Assembly (NCBI GenBank): GCA_017474705.1
Contig: JAFVHC010000002.1
Location: forward strand, 1 to 5,972
Reading direction: 5' to 3'
DNA length: 5,972 nt
From: Bacillota bacterium
GTDB lineage: Bacteria > Bacillota > Clostridia > Lachnospirales > Bianqueaceae
The notes below the pieces were generated by a model, which made no database searches, was not told where the DNA came from, and saw only the letters and a program-made list of their open reading frames with translations. Position 1 is the first letter of the stretch. Each line of letters opens with the position of its first letter. This document shows, one piece after another, positions 1-5,687 of the stretch. The position numbers were made by a program, and so were the translations under genes.

Positions 1-514
1 TATGCTGGAACAGTTCGTAGCCTTCGCTGTCGACGCGGCGGCCGATCGCGAGCGTCAGGGTGTCGCCGATCTTCAGATCCTTTCCTGCACTGGTGTAGAT
101 CGTTTCCGGGATCACGATCTCATTCTCGTTTTCCGGGAAACGGCCTTCCGTCAGGTGCAGACTCAGCTTTCGGAATGCGGTCTCGTTTCCGCCCAGCACG
201 AAGACATAAGGCATATACTCATTGAGAGAACCATCCAGGGCGGCATATCCATACGTGTAGAATACAGAACTGGATCTTACGTGCGCATTTTCGGTGACGT
301 AGGAGACGGCATCCGTCGGCACTTCCGTATATAAAGCGTGGAAGTCACCGGAATACTGCTTCTGCCAGGTCGCAAGAGAGACCTGACCGCTTTGCGCCAT
401 GCCGATGACCGCCAGGATCAGCGCTGTGGACAGAAGGATGCCGAGGATCGTAACGATCGTACGATTCCGGTTCTTCTTCAGGTTGGCCAGTGTCAGTTTA
501 CGAATGATATTCAT
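1..514 (-). CDS. ABC transporter permease, FtsX/MacB-like (N-terminal part, cut by the window edge)
   Basis: This is the membrane subunit of the exporter whose ATPase lies just upstream; the first 171 residues are visible and the rest lies beyond base 1. The protein starts MNIIRKLTLANLKKNRNR, a basic cytoplasmic stretch, followed by one hydrophobic segment at about residues 19-41 (TIVTILGILLSTALILAVIG). A long extracytoplasmic region follows, with a motif near residues 133-146 (EGRFPENENEIVIP) that recalls the MacB-type periplasmic core domain of FtsX-like permeases. The start is the ATG read from 514, with GAGGT at 527-523 and an 8-nt spacer. Only 11 nt separate it from the ATPase stop codon, so the two are almost certainly co-transcribed. 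Such permeases work in lipoprotein release, peptide or antibiotic export, or mechanotransmission. The substrate cannot be told from this fragment. Confidence 0.88.
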   Translation of the reverse strand, partial: MNIIRKLTLANLKKNRNRTIVTILGILLSTALILAVIGMAQSGQVSLATWQKQYSGDFHALYTEVPTDAVSYVTENAHVRSSSVFYTYGYAALDGSLNEYMPYVFVLGGNETAFRKLSLHLTEGRFPENENEIVIPETIYTSAGKDLKIGDTLTLAIGRRVDSEGYELFQH

Positions 515-525
515 AGGTCTTTACC

Positions 526-1203
526 TCAGGCGCGCTCGTCGCGTACGATGCGGCCGTCCTCGATCGCGATGATGCGGTCGGCCTGCTTGGCCACTTCAGG
601 ATCATGGGTGATGATGATCACCGTCTGGTGGAACGTACGATTGGACATGCGCAGCAGAGAGACGATCTCTTCACTGGCTTTGGAGTCCAGGTTGCCGGTG
701 GGTTCGTCCGCCAGCATCAGAGCAGGGTTCTGGATCAGCGCACGGCCGATAGAGACACGCTGCTGCTGTCCGCCGGACAGTTCGTTCGGCAGGTGATTGC
801 GGCGGTCGGAGAGTCCCAGGGCATCCAGCAGTTCATTCAACCGCTCCGGGGCGACCTTCTGGCCGTCCAGTTCGCAGGGAAGCGTGATGTTTTCTGCTAC
901 GGTCAGAATGGGGATCAGATTATAAAACTGATAGATGATGCCGATCTGCCGGCGGCGGAAGATCGCCAGCTGGTCCGGATCCAACTTACTGATATCTTTT
1001 CCATTGATCAGTATGCTGCCGGACGTGGGACGGTCGACCCCGCCGATCATGTGCAGCAAGGTGGACTTTCCGGAACCGCTTGCGCCGATGATGGCGACGA
1101 ATTCGCCCTGTTCCACGCTGAAGGACACGTCGTCCACGGCCTTGACCAGGTTTTCTCCTTTACCATACGTACGAGACAGATGTTCTACCTTTAATATTTC
1201 CAT
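526..1203 (-). CDS. ABC transporter ATP-binding protein, LolD/MacB-type
   Basis: This is a 225-residue cytoplasmic ATPase that should power the adjacent FtsX-like permease. All nucleotide-binding motifs are present: Walker A GASGSGKST (40-48), Q-loop Q92 in YQFYNL, signature LSGGQQQR (142-149), Walker B with catalytic Glu in LADEPTG (164-170, E167), D-loop NLDS (171-174) and switch His H200. The length and the LADEPTGNLDS sequence are typical of the LolD/MacB/BceA branch. The reading frame stays open upstream to 1581, but the real start is the ATG at 1203. It is preceded by a perfect AAGGAGGT (1221-1214) with a 10-nt spacer, and the upstream extension has no ABC homology. The gene is first in a leftward operon and lies downstream of a Pho-box-like repeat array. 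That fits control by an OmpR/PhoB-type response regulator, as for many Bacillota exporters of this class. The substrate is unknown. Confidence 0.95.
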   Translation of the reverse strand: MEILKVEHLSRTYGKGENLVKAVDDVSFSVEQGEFVAIIGASGSGKSTLLHMIGGVDRPTSGSILINGKDISKLDPDQLAIFRRRQIGIIYQFYNLIPILTVAENITLPCELDGQKVAPERLNELLDALGLSDRRNHLPNELSGGQQQRVSIGRALIQNPALMLADEPTGNLDSKASEEIVSLLRMSNRTFHQTVIIITHDPEVAKQADRIIAIEDGRIVRDERA

Positions 1204-1238
1204 GTCACTACAGACCTCCTTGATTTGATCATACCCAT

Positions 1239-1282
1239 ATTGTACAGGGCCAGAATGACAGAAAAGTGACAAAAAATGACAT
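1239..1282 (-). promoter_or_regulatory. Pho-box-like promoter of the ABC exporter operon
   Basis: Read leftward, three direct repeats lie side by side: ATGTCAT (1282-1276), TTGTCAC (1272-1266) and CTGTCAT (1261-1255), spaced 10 and 11 bp with T-rich spacers. Ten bases after the last repeat is TACAAT (1244-1239), a 5/6 match to a -10 box. There is no good -35 at 17 bp, so the repeats sit where a -35 would be. This is the architecture of E. coli PhoB-activated promoters (CTGTCAT-type repeats about 10 nt from the -10) and, more generally, of OmpR/PhoB-family response-regulator targets. Transcription would start near 1232, leaving a leader of roughly 29 nt. The sequence pattern is seen directly. 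The regulator's identity is inferred, and phosphate itself need not be the signal. Confidence 0.6.
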
Positions 1283-1325
1283 TTTTCGGAAAATCGTGCG
1301 ACAATCAGGATTGACAAGTGCGACA
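1256..1325 (+). repeat. Helically phased array of TGACA/CGACA half-sites across the divergent promoters
   Basis: Six same-strand copies of (T/C)GACA start at 1256, 1267, 1277, 1299, 1312 and 1321. These fall within 1 bp of an 11-bp grid with one empty register near 1289. The copies at 1299 and 1321 belong to an identical 9-mer, GTGCGACAA (1296-1304 and 1318-1326), exactly 22 bp apart. The copy at 1312 is the -35 hexamer of the rightward promoter. The left three form the Pho-box-like element of the ABC operon. A regulator bound along one face of the DNA could contact both promoters. Confidence 0.55.
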
Positions 1326-1340
1326 AAGAAGGATTATAAT
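1311..1340 (+). promoter_or_regulatory. Consensus sigma-A/sigma-70 promoter of the glmM-glmS operon
   Basis: A perfect -35 TTGACA (1311-1316) and a perfect -10 TATAAT (1335-1340) are separated by 18 bp. The DNA upstream is A/T-rich (1271-1294) and could act as an UP element. Transcription should start near 1346-1348. Such a strong unregulated-looking promoter suits an essential cell-wall precursor operon and suggests that control acts by repression or after initiation. The direct repeats GTGCGACAA bracket the -35 box, which would place a bound protein over it. Confidence 0.85.
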
Positions 1341-1345
1341 CTCCC

Positions 1346-1480
1346 AAAATGCAACTTAAGGTTGCTGAAAAGTTCCATGTTCGGTTGGTTGCGTTCGACT
1401 TTGTGCAGGAGTAGGGTGTAGGCAGCAAAGAATGGAATATCAGGAAGCCTGACCATTTAGAAGAATGAAAGGAATCAAAA
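1346..1480 (+). promoter_or_regulatory. Structured 5' leader of the glmM operon, candidate RNA switch
   Basis: About 134 nt lie between the predicted transcription start and the first ATG. Hairpins seen by eye are: GCAAC/GTTGC (1351-1355 with 1361-1365), CTTTG-TGC with GCA-g-CAAAG (1399-1406 with 1422-1430), and TCAGG-aag-CCTGA (1440-1452). The segment AATGGAA at 1431-1437 can pair upstream with TTCCAT (1373-1378) or downstream with CCATT (1453-1457), but not both. The downstream pairing stacks under the TCAGG hairpin and ends 10 nt before the ribosome binding site AAAGGA (1468-1473). No run of T follows, so it is not an ordinary terminator. I do not recognise a known riboswitch, T-box or glmS ribozyme here. 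Fold and function are inferred, and short stems can arise by chance. Confidence 0.35.
1351..1365. repeat. 15-bp dyad just after the glmM operon transcription start
   Basis: GCAAC-TTAAG-GTTGC is an inverted repeat with 5-bp arms, lying at about +4 to +18 relative to the predicted start. The right half (GGTTGC) recurs at 1387-1392. As DNA it is a plausible operator for an XRE-type dimer such as the HTH carried by the first gene. As RNA it would form a 5'-terminal hairpin. The two readings cannot be told apart from sequence. Confidence 0.3.
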
Positions 1481-3115
1481 ATGACAATAGGCGAAAAGAT
1501 CGCGGTTTTGCGAGCGGCAAGAGGTATTTCACAGGAACAGCTGGCGGAGGCATTGTCCGTCTCCCGACAGTCGGTCTCCAAATGGGAGATGGATCAGTCG
1601 ATCCCGCAGACGAAAAAGATAATGCAGATCAGTGATCTGCTGCACATATCCCTGGACAGCCTGATGCGGGATGAGATCCGCATCCTGGGAGAGACGGACG
1701 GACAGGAGGAACCGGAAGTGATCCATCGGAAATACTTCGGTACGGATGGATTCCGCGGTGAGGCCGGCGTGACACTGACTTCAGATCAGGCATATAAAGT
1801 AGGTAGATTCCTGGGTTGGTATTATGCATCACCATTGAGTGGATGTACCCGTTCCGGATATCGTCCGCGTGTCGTCGTCGGCAAAGATACCCGCCGTTCT
1901 TCTTATATGCTGGAATATGCCATCGTTGCAGGCCTGACCGCCTCCGGTGCAGATGCCTACATGCTGCACGTCACCACGACGCCCAGCGTCTCCTATGTGA
2001 CACGGCAGGATGAGTTCGATTGCGGTATCATGATCACTGCCTCGCACAACCCCTTTACCGATAATGGGATCAAGGTCATCAACCGGTTCGGAGAAAAACT
2101 GGAGGATTCGACCACGTCTTTGATCGAGGCGTACCTGGATGGGGATCTTAAGGCGCTGGGCATCGATATGGCGGATCTGCCTCTGGCAGACGGCGAGGCG
2201 ATCGGCTCCATCACGGACTATGCGTCCGGCCGTAATCGCTATATCGGCTATCTGATCTCATTGGCTGCCTACTCTTATAAAAATTTGAAGGTCGGACTGG
2301 ACTGCGCGAATGGTGCCTCCTGGTCCATCGCCAAGGCTGTCTTCGACGCGCTGGGTGCACAGACCTACGTCATCGGCAACACGCCGAACGGAACGAATAT
2401 CAACAGAAACTGCGGTTCCACTCATATCGAAGCGCTATGTGACCTGGTGCGGGAAAAGCATCTGGACGTGGGCTTTGCTTTTGACGGAGACGCGGATCGC
2501 TGCATCGCCGTGGATGAACATGGGGCAGTGGTGGATGGAGACAAGATCATGTATATCCTGGGCAAGCGCCTGAAAGAGCGCGGCATGCTCAATAAGAACG
2601 TGATCGTTGTTACGATCATGTCCAACTCGGGTCTGACTGATTCGCTGAAAAAGATCGGGATCAAGACGCGTCAGACCGATGTGGGTGACCGCTTCGTGTA
2701 TGAAGAAATGCAGCGCGGCGGCTATGGCCTGGGCGGAGAGCAGTCCGGTCATATCATACTGAAGAAATACGCCACCACCGGTGACGCGCTTCTGACAGCC
2801 ATCATGCTGACGGAAGAGATGTGCGCGGAGAAGGCTTCGCTGGAGCATCTGGCGAAGGACGTATACCTCTATCCGCAAAAAACGAAGAGCGTCCGCGTGA
2901 CGAATAAGGCCGCCGTCCTGGCGGATAAGAAAGTCAAGGAAGAATACCGCCTCATCAACGAAGAGATCACGGGACACGGACGTGCACTGCTGCGGCAGAG
3001 CGGCACGGAACCGGTCATTCGCATCATGATGGAATGTGAGTCGTATGAACTATGCGACATGTACATCGACCGCCTGGCCAAGGTGATCGAAGAGGGAGGC
3101 TATATCCATGCATGA
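1481..3115 (+). CDS. glmM: XRE-family HTH domain fused to phosphoglucosamine mutase
   Basis: The 544-residue protein has two parts. Residues 1-61 are a classic XRE/Cro-CI HTH (recognition region about 26-37, SVSRQSVSKWEM, then the usual QSIPQ...LLHISLDSLM tail). After a linker (about 62-80) comes a complete GlmM, which interconverts glucosamine-6-phosphate and glucosamine-1-phosphate in the cytoplasm. GlmM landmarks are KYFGTDGFRG (84-93), the phosphoserine loop TASHNP (186-191, S188), metal-binding DGDADR (335-340), sugar-binding GEQSGH (419-424), where the Gln favours GlmM over other phosphohexomutases, and the phosphate-binding RQSGTEP (505-511). The mutase part is about 461 residues, close to the usual 445-450, with every catalytic motif intact. 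The ATG at 1481 has AAAGGA (1468-1473) with a 7-nt spacer. The HTH part uses ATA and AGA/CGA codons more freely than the mutase part, a weak hint of separate origins. DNA binding is inferred from the domain. Confidence 0.93.
   Translation: MTIGEKIAVLRAARGISQEQLAEALSVSRQSVSKWEMDQSIPQTKKIMQISDLLHISLDSLMRDEIRILGETDGQEEPEVIHRKYFGTDGFRGEAGVTLTSDQAYKVGRFLGWYYASPLSGCTRSGYRPRVVVGKDTRRSSYMLEYAIVAGLTASGADAYMLHVTTTPSVSYVTRQDEFDCGIMITASHNPFTDNGIKVINRFGEKLEDSTTSLIEAYLDGDLKALGIDMADLPLADGEAIGSITDYASGRNRYIGYLISLAAYSYKNLKVGLDCANGASWSIAKAVFDALGAQTYVIGNTPNGTNINRNCGSTHIEALCDLVREKHLDVGFAFDGDADRCIAVDEHGAVVDGDKIMYILGKRLKERGMLNKNVIVVTIMSNSGLTDSLKKIGIKTRQTDVGDRFVYEEMQRGGYGLGGEQSGHIILKKYATTGDALLTAIMLTEEMCAEKASLEHLAKDVYLYPQKTKSVRVTNKAAVLADKKVKEEYRLINEEITGHGRALLRQSGTEPVIRIMMECESYELCDMYIDRLAKVIEEGGYIHA
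1704..1720 (+). promoter_or_regulatory. Internal ribosome binding site and GTG start for a free GlmM
   Basis: AGGAGG (1704-1709), 8 nt of spacer, then an in-frame GTG (1718-1720) at codon 80 of the fusion. Initiation here would give M-I-H-R-K-Y-F-G-T-D-G, exactly where ordinary GlmM proteins begin, and a 465-residue stand-alone mutase (1718-3115). This site matches the consensus better than the AAAGGA in front of the full-length start. It is seen directly in the sequence; its use is inferred. The bases also encode the linker residues GQEEPEV, which are purine-rich anyway, so chance cannot be excluded. Confidence 0.55.
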
Positions 3116-3779
3116 TATCACGATCGGTGCTCTGTATCCTGAGATCCCGGCACAGATCGCCCCGTTTTTTGCGGAAGCGGTCTATCCCTGGGAGGTCCTG
3201 CCGCGCATCGGTACGATCATCCGTGCCTTGATCGAGAAAGGGCTGGATGGATATACCGAGATCGAGCCGGACGTGTGGGTCGGTGCCGACGTGAAGATCG
3301 CGCGAACGGCCACGATCGAGCCGCCGGCCATCATCGGACCGGGTACGGAGATCCGGCCAGGTGCCTATCTGCGAGGGAAGGTGCTGGTCGGCGCGGGCTG
3401 CGTCCTGGGCAATTCATCAGAACTGAAAAACTGTATCCTGATGGATCATGTACAAGTACCGCATTATAATTATGTAGGAGACTCGATCCTGGGCAATTAC
3501 GCCCATATGGGTGCCGGGTCCATCTGTTCCAACCTGAAATCCGGCGGCGGCAATATCACCATCCATGATGGAGATGTGGGCTATGAGACCGGTATGCGCA
3601 AGATCGGAGCGCTGCTCGGCGACCATGCGGATATCGGCTGCGGCAGTGTATTGAACCCGGGGACAGTGATCGGCTGCGGCACACGTGTCTATCCGCTGAC
3701 AGCGGTGCGCGGCGTGATCCCGGCCGGCAAGATCGTCAAATCCATGGAGGAGATCGTAGACTTATGTGTGGAATCGTAG
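3108..3779 (+). CDS. Stand-alone left-handed beta-helix acetyltransferase, GlmU C-terminal type (probable glucosamine-1-phosphate N-acetyltransferase)
   Basis: The 223-residue protein has a short helical N-terminus (about 1-50) followed by hexapeptide repeats of a left-handed beta-helix (about 52-210; for example VWVGADVKIARTATI and IGPGTEIRPGAYL). Aligned by memory with E. coli GlmU, R89, K107, H119, Y122 and N142 fall at the spacings of R333, K351, H363, Y366 and N386, the acetyl-transfer and glucosamine-1-phosphate residues; Y387 is replaced by L143. The motif PHYNYVGDSILG (118-129) is also typical of the relatives often labelled 'UDP-N-acetylglucosamine pyrophosphorylase', but no nucleotidyltransferase domain is present. 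Inferred role: acetyl-CoA plus GlcN-1-P to GlcNAc-1-P, the step after GlmM. The start ATG overlaps the end of glmM by 8 bp with GGGAGG (3094-3099) in front, so translation is probably coupled. Another sugar-phosphate acyl acceptor is possible. Confidence 0.8.
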   Translation: MHDITIGALYPEIPAQIAPFFAEAVYPWEVLPRIGTIIRALIEKGLDGYTEIEPDVWVGADVKIARTATIEPPAIIGPGTEIRPGAYLRGKVLVGAGCVLGNSSELKNCILMDHVQVPHYNYVGDSILGNYAHMGAGSICSNLKSGGGNITIHDGDVGYETGMRKIGALLGDHADIGCGSVLNPGTVIGCGTRVYPLTAVRGVIPAGKIVKSMEEIVDLCVES

Positions 3780-5599
3780 GATATGTCGGGCAGGAGAAGG
3801 CAGCGCCGATCCTGCTGGAAGGTTTAGCAAAACTGGAATACCGCGGCTATGATTCTGCGGGGCTGGCGGTGCGCGACGGCAGTGCGCCGGTCCGTATCGT
3901 CAAAGCCAAGGGCAGGATCGAGGTCCTGCGGCAGAAGACGGACAACGGGCAGAGCATGCATGGTACGACCGGTATCGGCCATACGCGCTGGGCAACACAT
4001 GGAGAACCGTCGGAACTGAATTCACATCCCCATGCCAGCGATGATGGCAACGTCGTCGCGGTCCATAATGGGATCATCGAAAATTATCAGGAACTGAAGG
4101 AAAAGCTGATCCGCAATGGATATGCTTTCCATACCCAGACCGATACGGAAGTCGTCGTCAAGCTGATCGACTATTATTATAAGAAGTATCAGATGGGTCC
4201 GATCGACGCGCTGGCCAAAACCATGGTGCGCGTACGCGGGTCCTATGCGCTGGCAGTGCTGTTCAAAGACTATCCAGGCGAGATCTGGGCCGCTCGCAAA
4301 GACAGCCCGATGATCATCGGCGTTGGAGCGGATGCATCCTATATCGCCTCCGACGTGCCGGCCATCCTTTCCTATACACGAGAAGTGTATTACATCGGGA
4401 ACCTGGAGATGGCGTGCATCGACCAGAACGGCGCCAGATTCTTCAATCTGGACGGCGATCAGATCGAAAAGGAAAAGACGACCATAAGCTGGGATGCGGA
4501 AGCCGCGGAAAAGGGCGGATTCCAACATTTCATGATGAAGGAGATCCACGAGCAGCCGCGCGCGGTCGCGGATACCCTGCATTCCGTCGTGCATGATGGT
4601 ACGATCCAGTTGGTACCGGAGATCAGCGAGGAGCTGATCCGCAGCACCGATCAGGTCTATATCGTGGCTTGCGGCTCTGCGTATCATGTGGGCATGGCCA
4701 TCCAGTATGTGATGGAGGACATGACCGGCCTGCCCGTTCGCGTGGAACTGGCGTCGGAATTCCGTTATCGGCCGATACGGCTGAGCAAGAACGGCTTGGT
4801 CATCATCATCAGTCAGTCCGGAGAAACAGCCGACAGCCTTGCAGCGCTTCGAGAGGCCAAGGAACGCGGCGTCAAGACGCTGGCCATCGTCAATACCGTG
4901 GGCAGCTCCATCGCCAGGGAAGCAGACGCGGTGTTCTATACACTGGCCGGCCCTGAGATCGCGGTCGCGACGACCAAAGCCTACAGCGCGCAGCTGATCG
5001 CCGGATATCTGCTGTCCATCCAGTTCGCCAAAATGCGCGGAGAAATAGACGAGACGGCATATAAGGCATATATCGACGAACTCGAAACACTGCCGGACAA
5101 GATCCGACGTATCCTGGAAGATAAAGAACGGCTGCAGTGGTTCGCCTCCAAATTCGCGGCAGCGCACGATATCTTCTTCATCGGCCGCGGGATCGATTAC
5201 GCGATCGCCATGGAAGGCAGCCTGAAGTGCAAGGAGATCAGCTATATCCACAGCGAAGCATATGCTGCGGGTGAATTGAAGCACGGGACCATCAGCCTGG
5301 TGGAGAACGGTACGCTGGTCATCGGCACACTGACCCAGAGCGGCCTGCATGAGAAGACCTTGTCCAATATGGTGGAATGCAAAGCGCGCGGTGCCTATCT
5401 GGCGGGCCTCACCACCAATGGCCATTATGAGATCGAAGATACGGTCGACTTTGCGGTCTATGTGCCGCGGACCGATGAGCACTTTACAACATCGCTGGCC
5501 GTCGTCCCGTTGCAGCTGATCGGATATTACATCAGCGTGGCGCGCGGCCTGGACGTCGATAAACCGCGTAATCTGGCCAAAAGTGTGACCGTAGAATAA
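3764..5599 (+). CDS. glmS: Glutamine-fructose-6-phosphate aminotransferase (isomerizing)
   Basis: GlmS makes glucosamine-6-phosphate from fructose-6-phosphate and glutamine, the committed step of UDP-GlcNAc synthesis, in the cytoplasm. The 611-residue length is normal. The N-terminal class II glutaminase begins MCGIVGYVG with the catalytic Cys2, followed by EYRGYDSAG (25-33), HTRWATHG (73-80) and HNGIIENY (101-108). The isomerase half has two SIS domains: ACGSAYH (302-308) and ISQSGET (349-355) in the first, GRGIDY (474-479) and the strongly conserved EAYAAGELKHG (498-508) in the second. The C-terminal tail PRNLAKSVTVE carries the sugar-ring-opening Lys (K606). The start overlaps the acetyltransferase gene by 16 bp. 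GGAGGAG (3746-3752) stands 11-13 nt upstream, rather distant, so translational coupling is likely. There is no room upstream for a glmS ribozyme. It is the last gene of the operon. Confidence 0.98.
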   Translation: MCGIVGYVGQEKAAPILLEGLAKLEYRGYDSAGLAVRDGSAPVRIVKAKGRIEVLRQKTDNGQSMHGTTGIGHTRWATHGEPSELNSHPHASDDGNVVAVHNGIIENYQELKEKLIRNGYAFHTQTDTEVVVKLIDYYYKKYQMGPIDALAKTMVRVRGSYALAVLFKDYPGEIWAARKDSPMIIGVGADASYIASDVPAILSYTREVYYIGNLEMACIDQNGARFFNLDGDQIEKEKTTISWDAEAAEKGGFQHFMMKEIHEQPRAVADTLHSVVHDGTIQLVPEISEELIRSTDQVYIVACGSAYHVGMAIQYVMEDMTGLPVRVELASEFRYRPIRLSKNGLVIIISQSGETADSLAALREAKERGVKTLAIVNTVGSSIAREADAVFYTLAGPEIAVATTKAYSAQLIAGYLLSIQFAKMRGEIDETAYKAYIDELETLPDKIRRILEDKERLQWFASKFAAAHDIFFIGRGIDYAIAMEGSLKCKEISYIHSEAYAAGELKHGTISLVENGTLVIGTLTQSGLHEKTLSNMVECKARGAYLAGLTTNGHYEIEDTVDFAVYVPRTDEHFTTSLAVVPLQLIGYYISVARGLDVDKPRNLAKSVTVE

Positions 5600-5612
5600 T
5601 TGTTCCGATCAC

Positions 5613-5641
5613 TTGCAATTTCAAAAAGAATCCTCTATACT
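5613..5641 (+). promoter_or_regulatory. Promoter of the LacI-family regulator gene
   Basis: TTGCAA (5613-5618, 4/6 match) and TATACT (5636-5641, 5/6 match) are separated by 17 bp. The predicted start is near 5647-5650, leaving a leader of about 40 nt. The -10 box lies inside the left arm of the large inverted repeat at 5626-5687. A protein bound to that repeat would therefore block the promoter, which fits autoregulation. Confidence 0.6.
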
Positions 5642-5687
5642 GTTTATAAATCTTTCGTAAATTTATAACAGAATAGAGGATCTTCTT
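5626..5687. repeat. Long imperfect inverted repeat between glmS and the LacI-family gene
   Basis: ATCCTCTAT (5630-5638) pairs perfectly with ATAGAGGAT (5673-5681). Inward, after one A/A mismatch, CTG/CAG (5640-5642 with 5669-5671) and TT-ATAAAT/ATTTATAA (5643-5651 with 5661-5668, one bulged T) continue the stem to a 9-nt loop. Outward, AAGA/TCTT adds four pairs after a 2-nt bulge. The right arm contains the ribosome binding site AGAGGA (5675-5680) of the next gene and the left arm contains the -10 box. In RNA reading through from glmS, the hairpin would hide that site and might slow polymerase, but no T-run makes it a canonical terminator. Bases 5600-5625 show nothing else. Confidence 0.65.

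Noticed and set aside
604..1194. A 196-codon plus-strand frame, and others at 2-334, 338-796 and 935-1228
   Set aside because: These mirror the ABC permease and ATPase genes, whose motifs are unambiguous on the minus strand. They show no family features.
1283..1293. Small palindrome TTTTC-G-GAAAA between the two promoters
   Set aside because: It is short, low-complexity and A/T-driven, and in the middle of the half-site array. Chance is a sufficient explanation.
1431..1460. Intrinsic terminator formed by the AATGG/TCAGG double hairpin
   Set aside because: The stem is followed by only three T residues and then purines, so classic termination is unlikely. A role in competing folds is kept as a hypothesis.
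1346..1480. glmS ribozyme, T-box or other known riboswitch in the glm operon leader
   Set aside because: I looked for the glmS ribozyme core and for the T-box pairing sequence and found neither. The leader is also next to glmM, not glmS.
1204..1581. N-terminal extension of the ABC ATPase frame to 1581
   Set aside because: The extension crosses both promoters and the start of the HTH-GlmM gene and has no ABC homology. A perfect AAGGAGGT precedes the ATG at 1203.
4022..5482. A 486-codon open frame on the minus strand opposite glmS
   Set aside because: It lies entirely inside glmS, has no recognisable domain, and is His/Asp/Arg/Gln-rich as expected from the complement of GC-rich codons. glmS is complete and certain.
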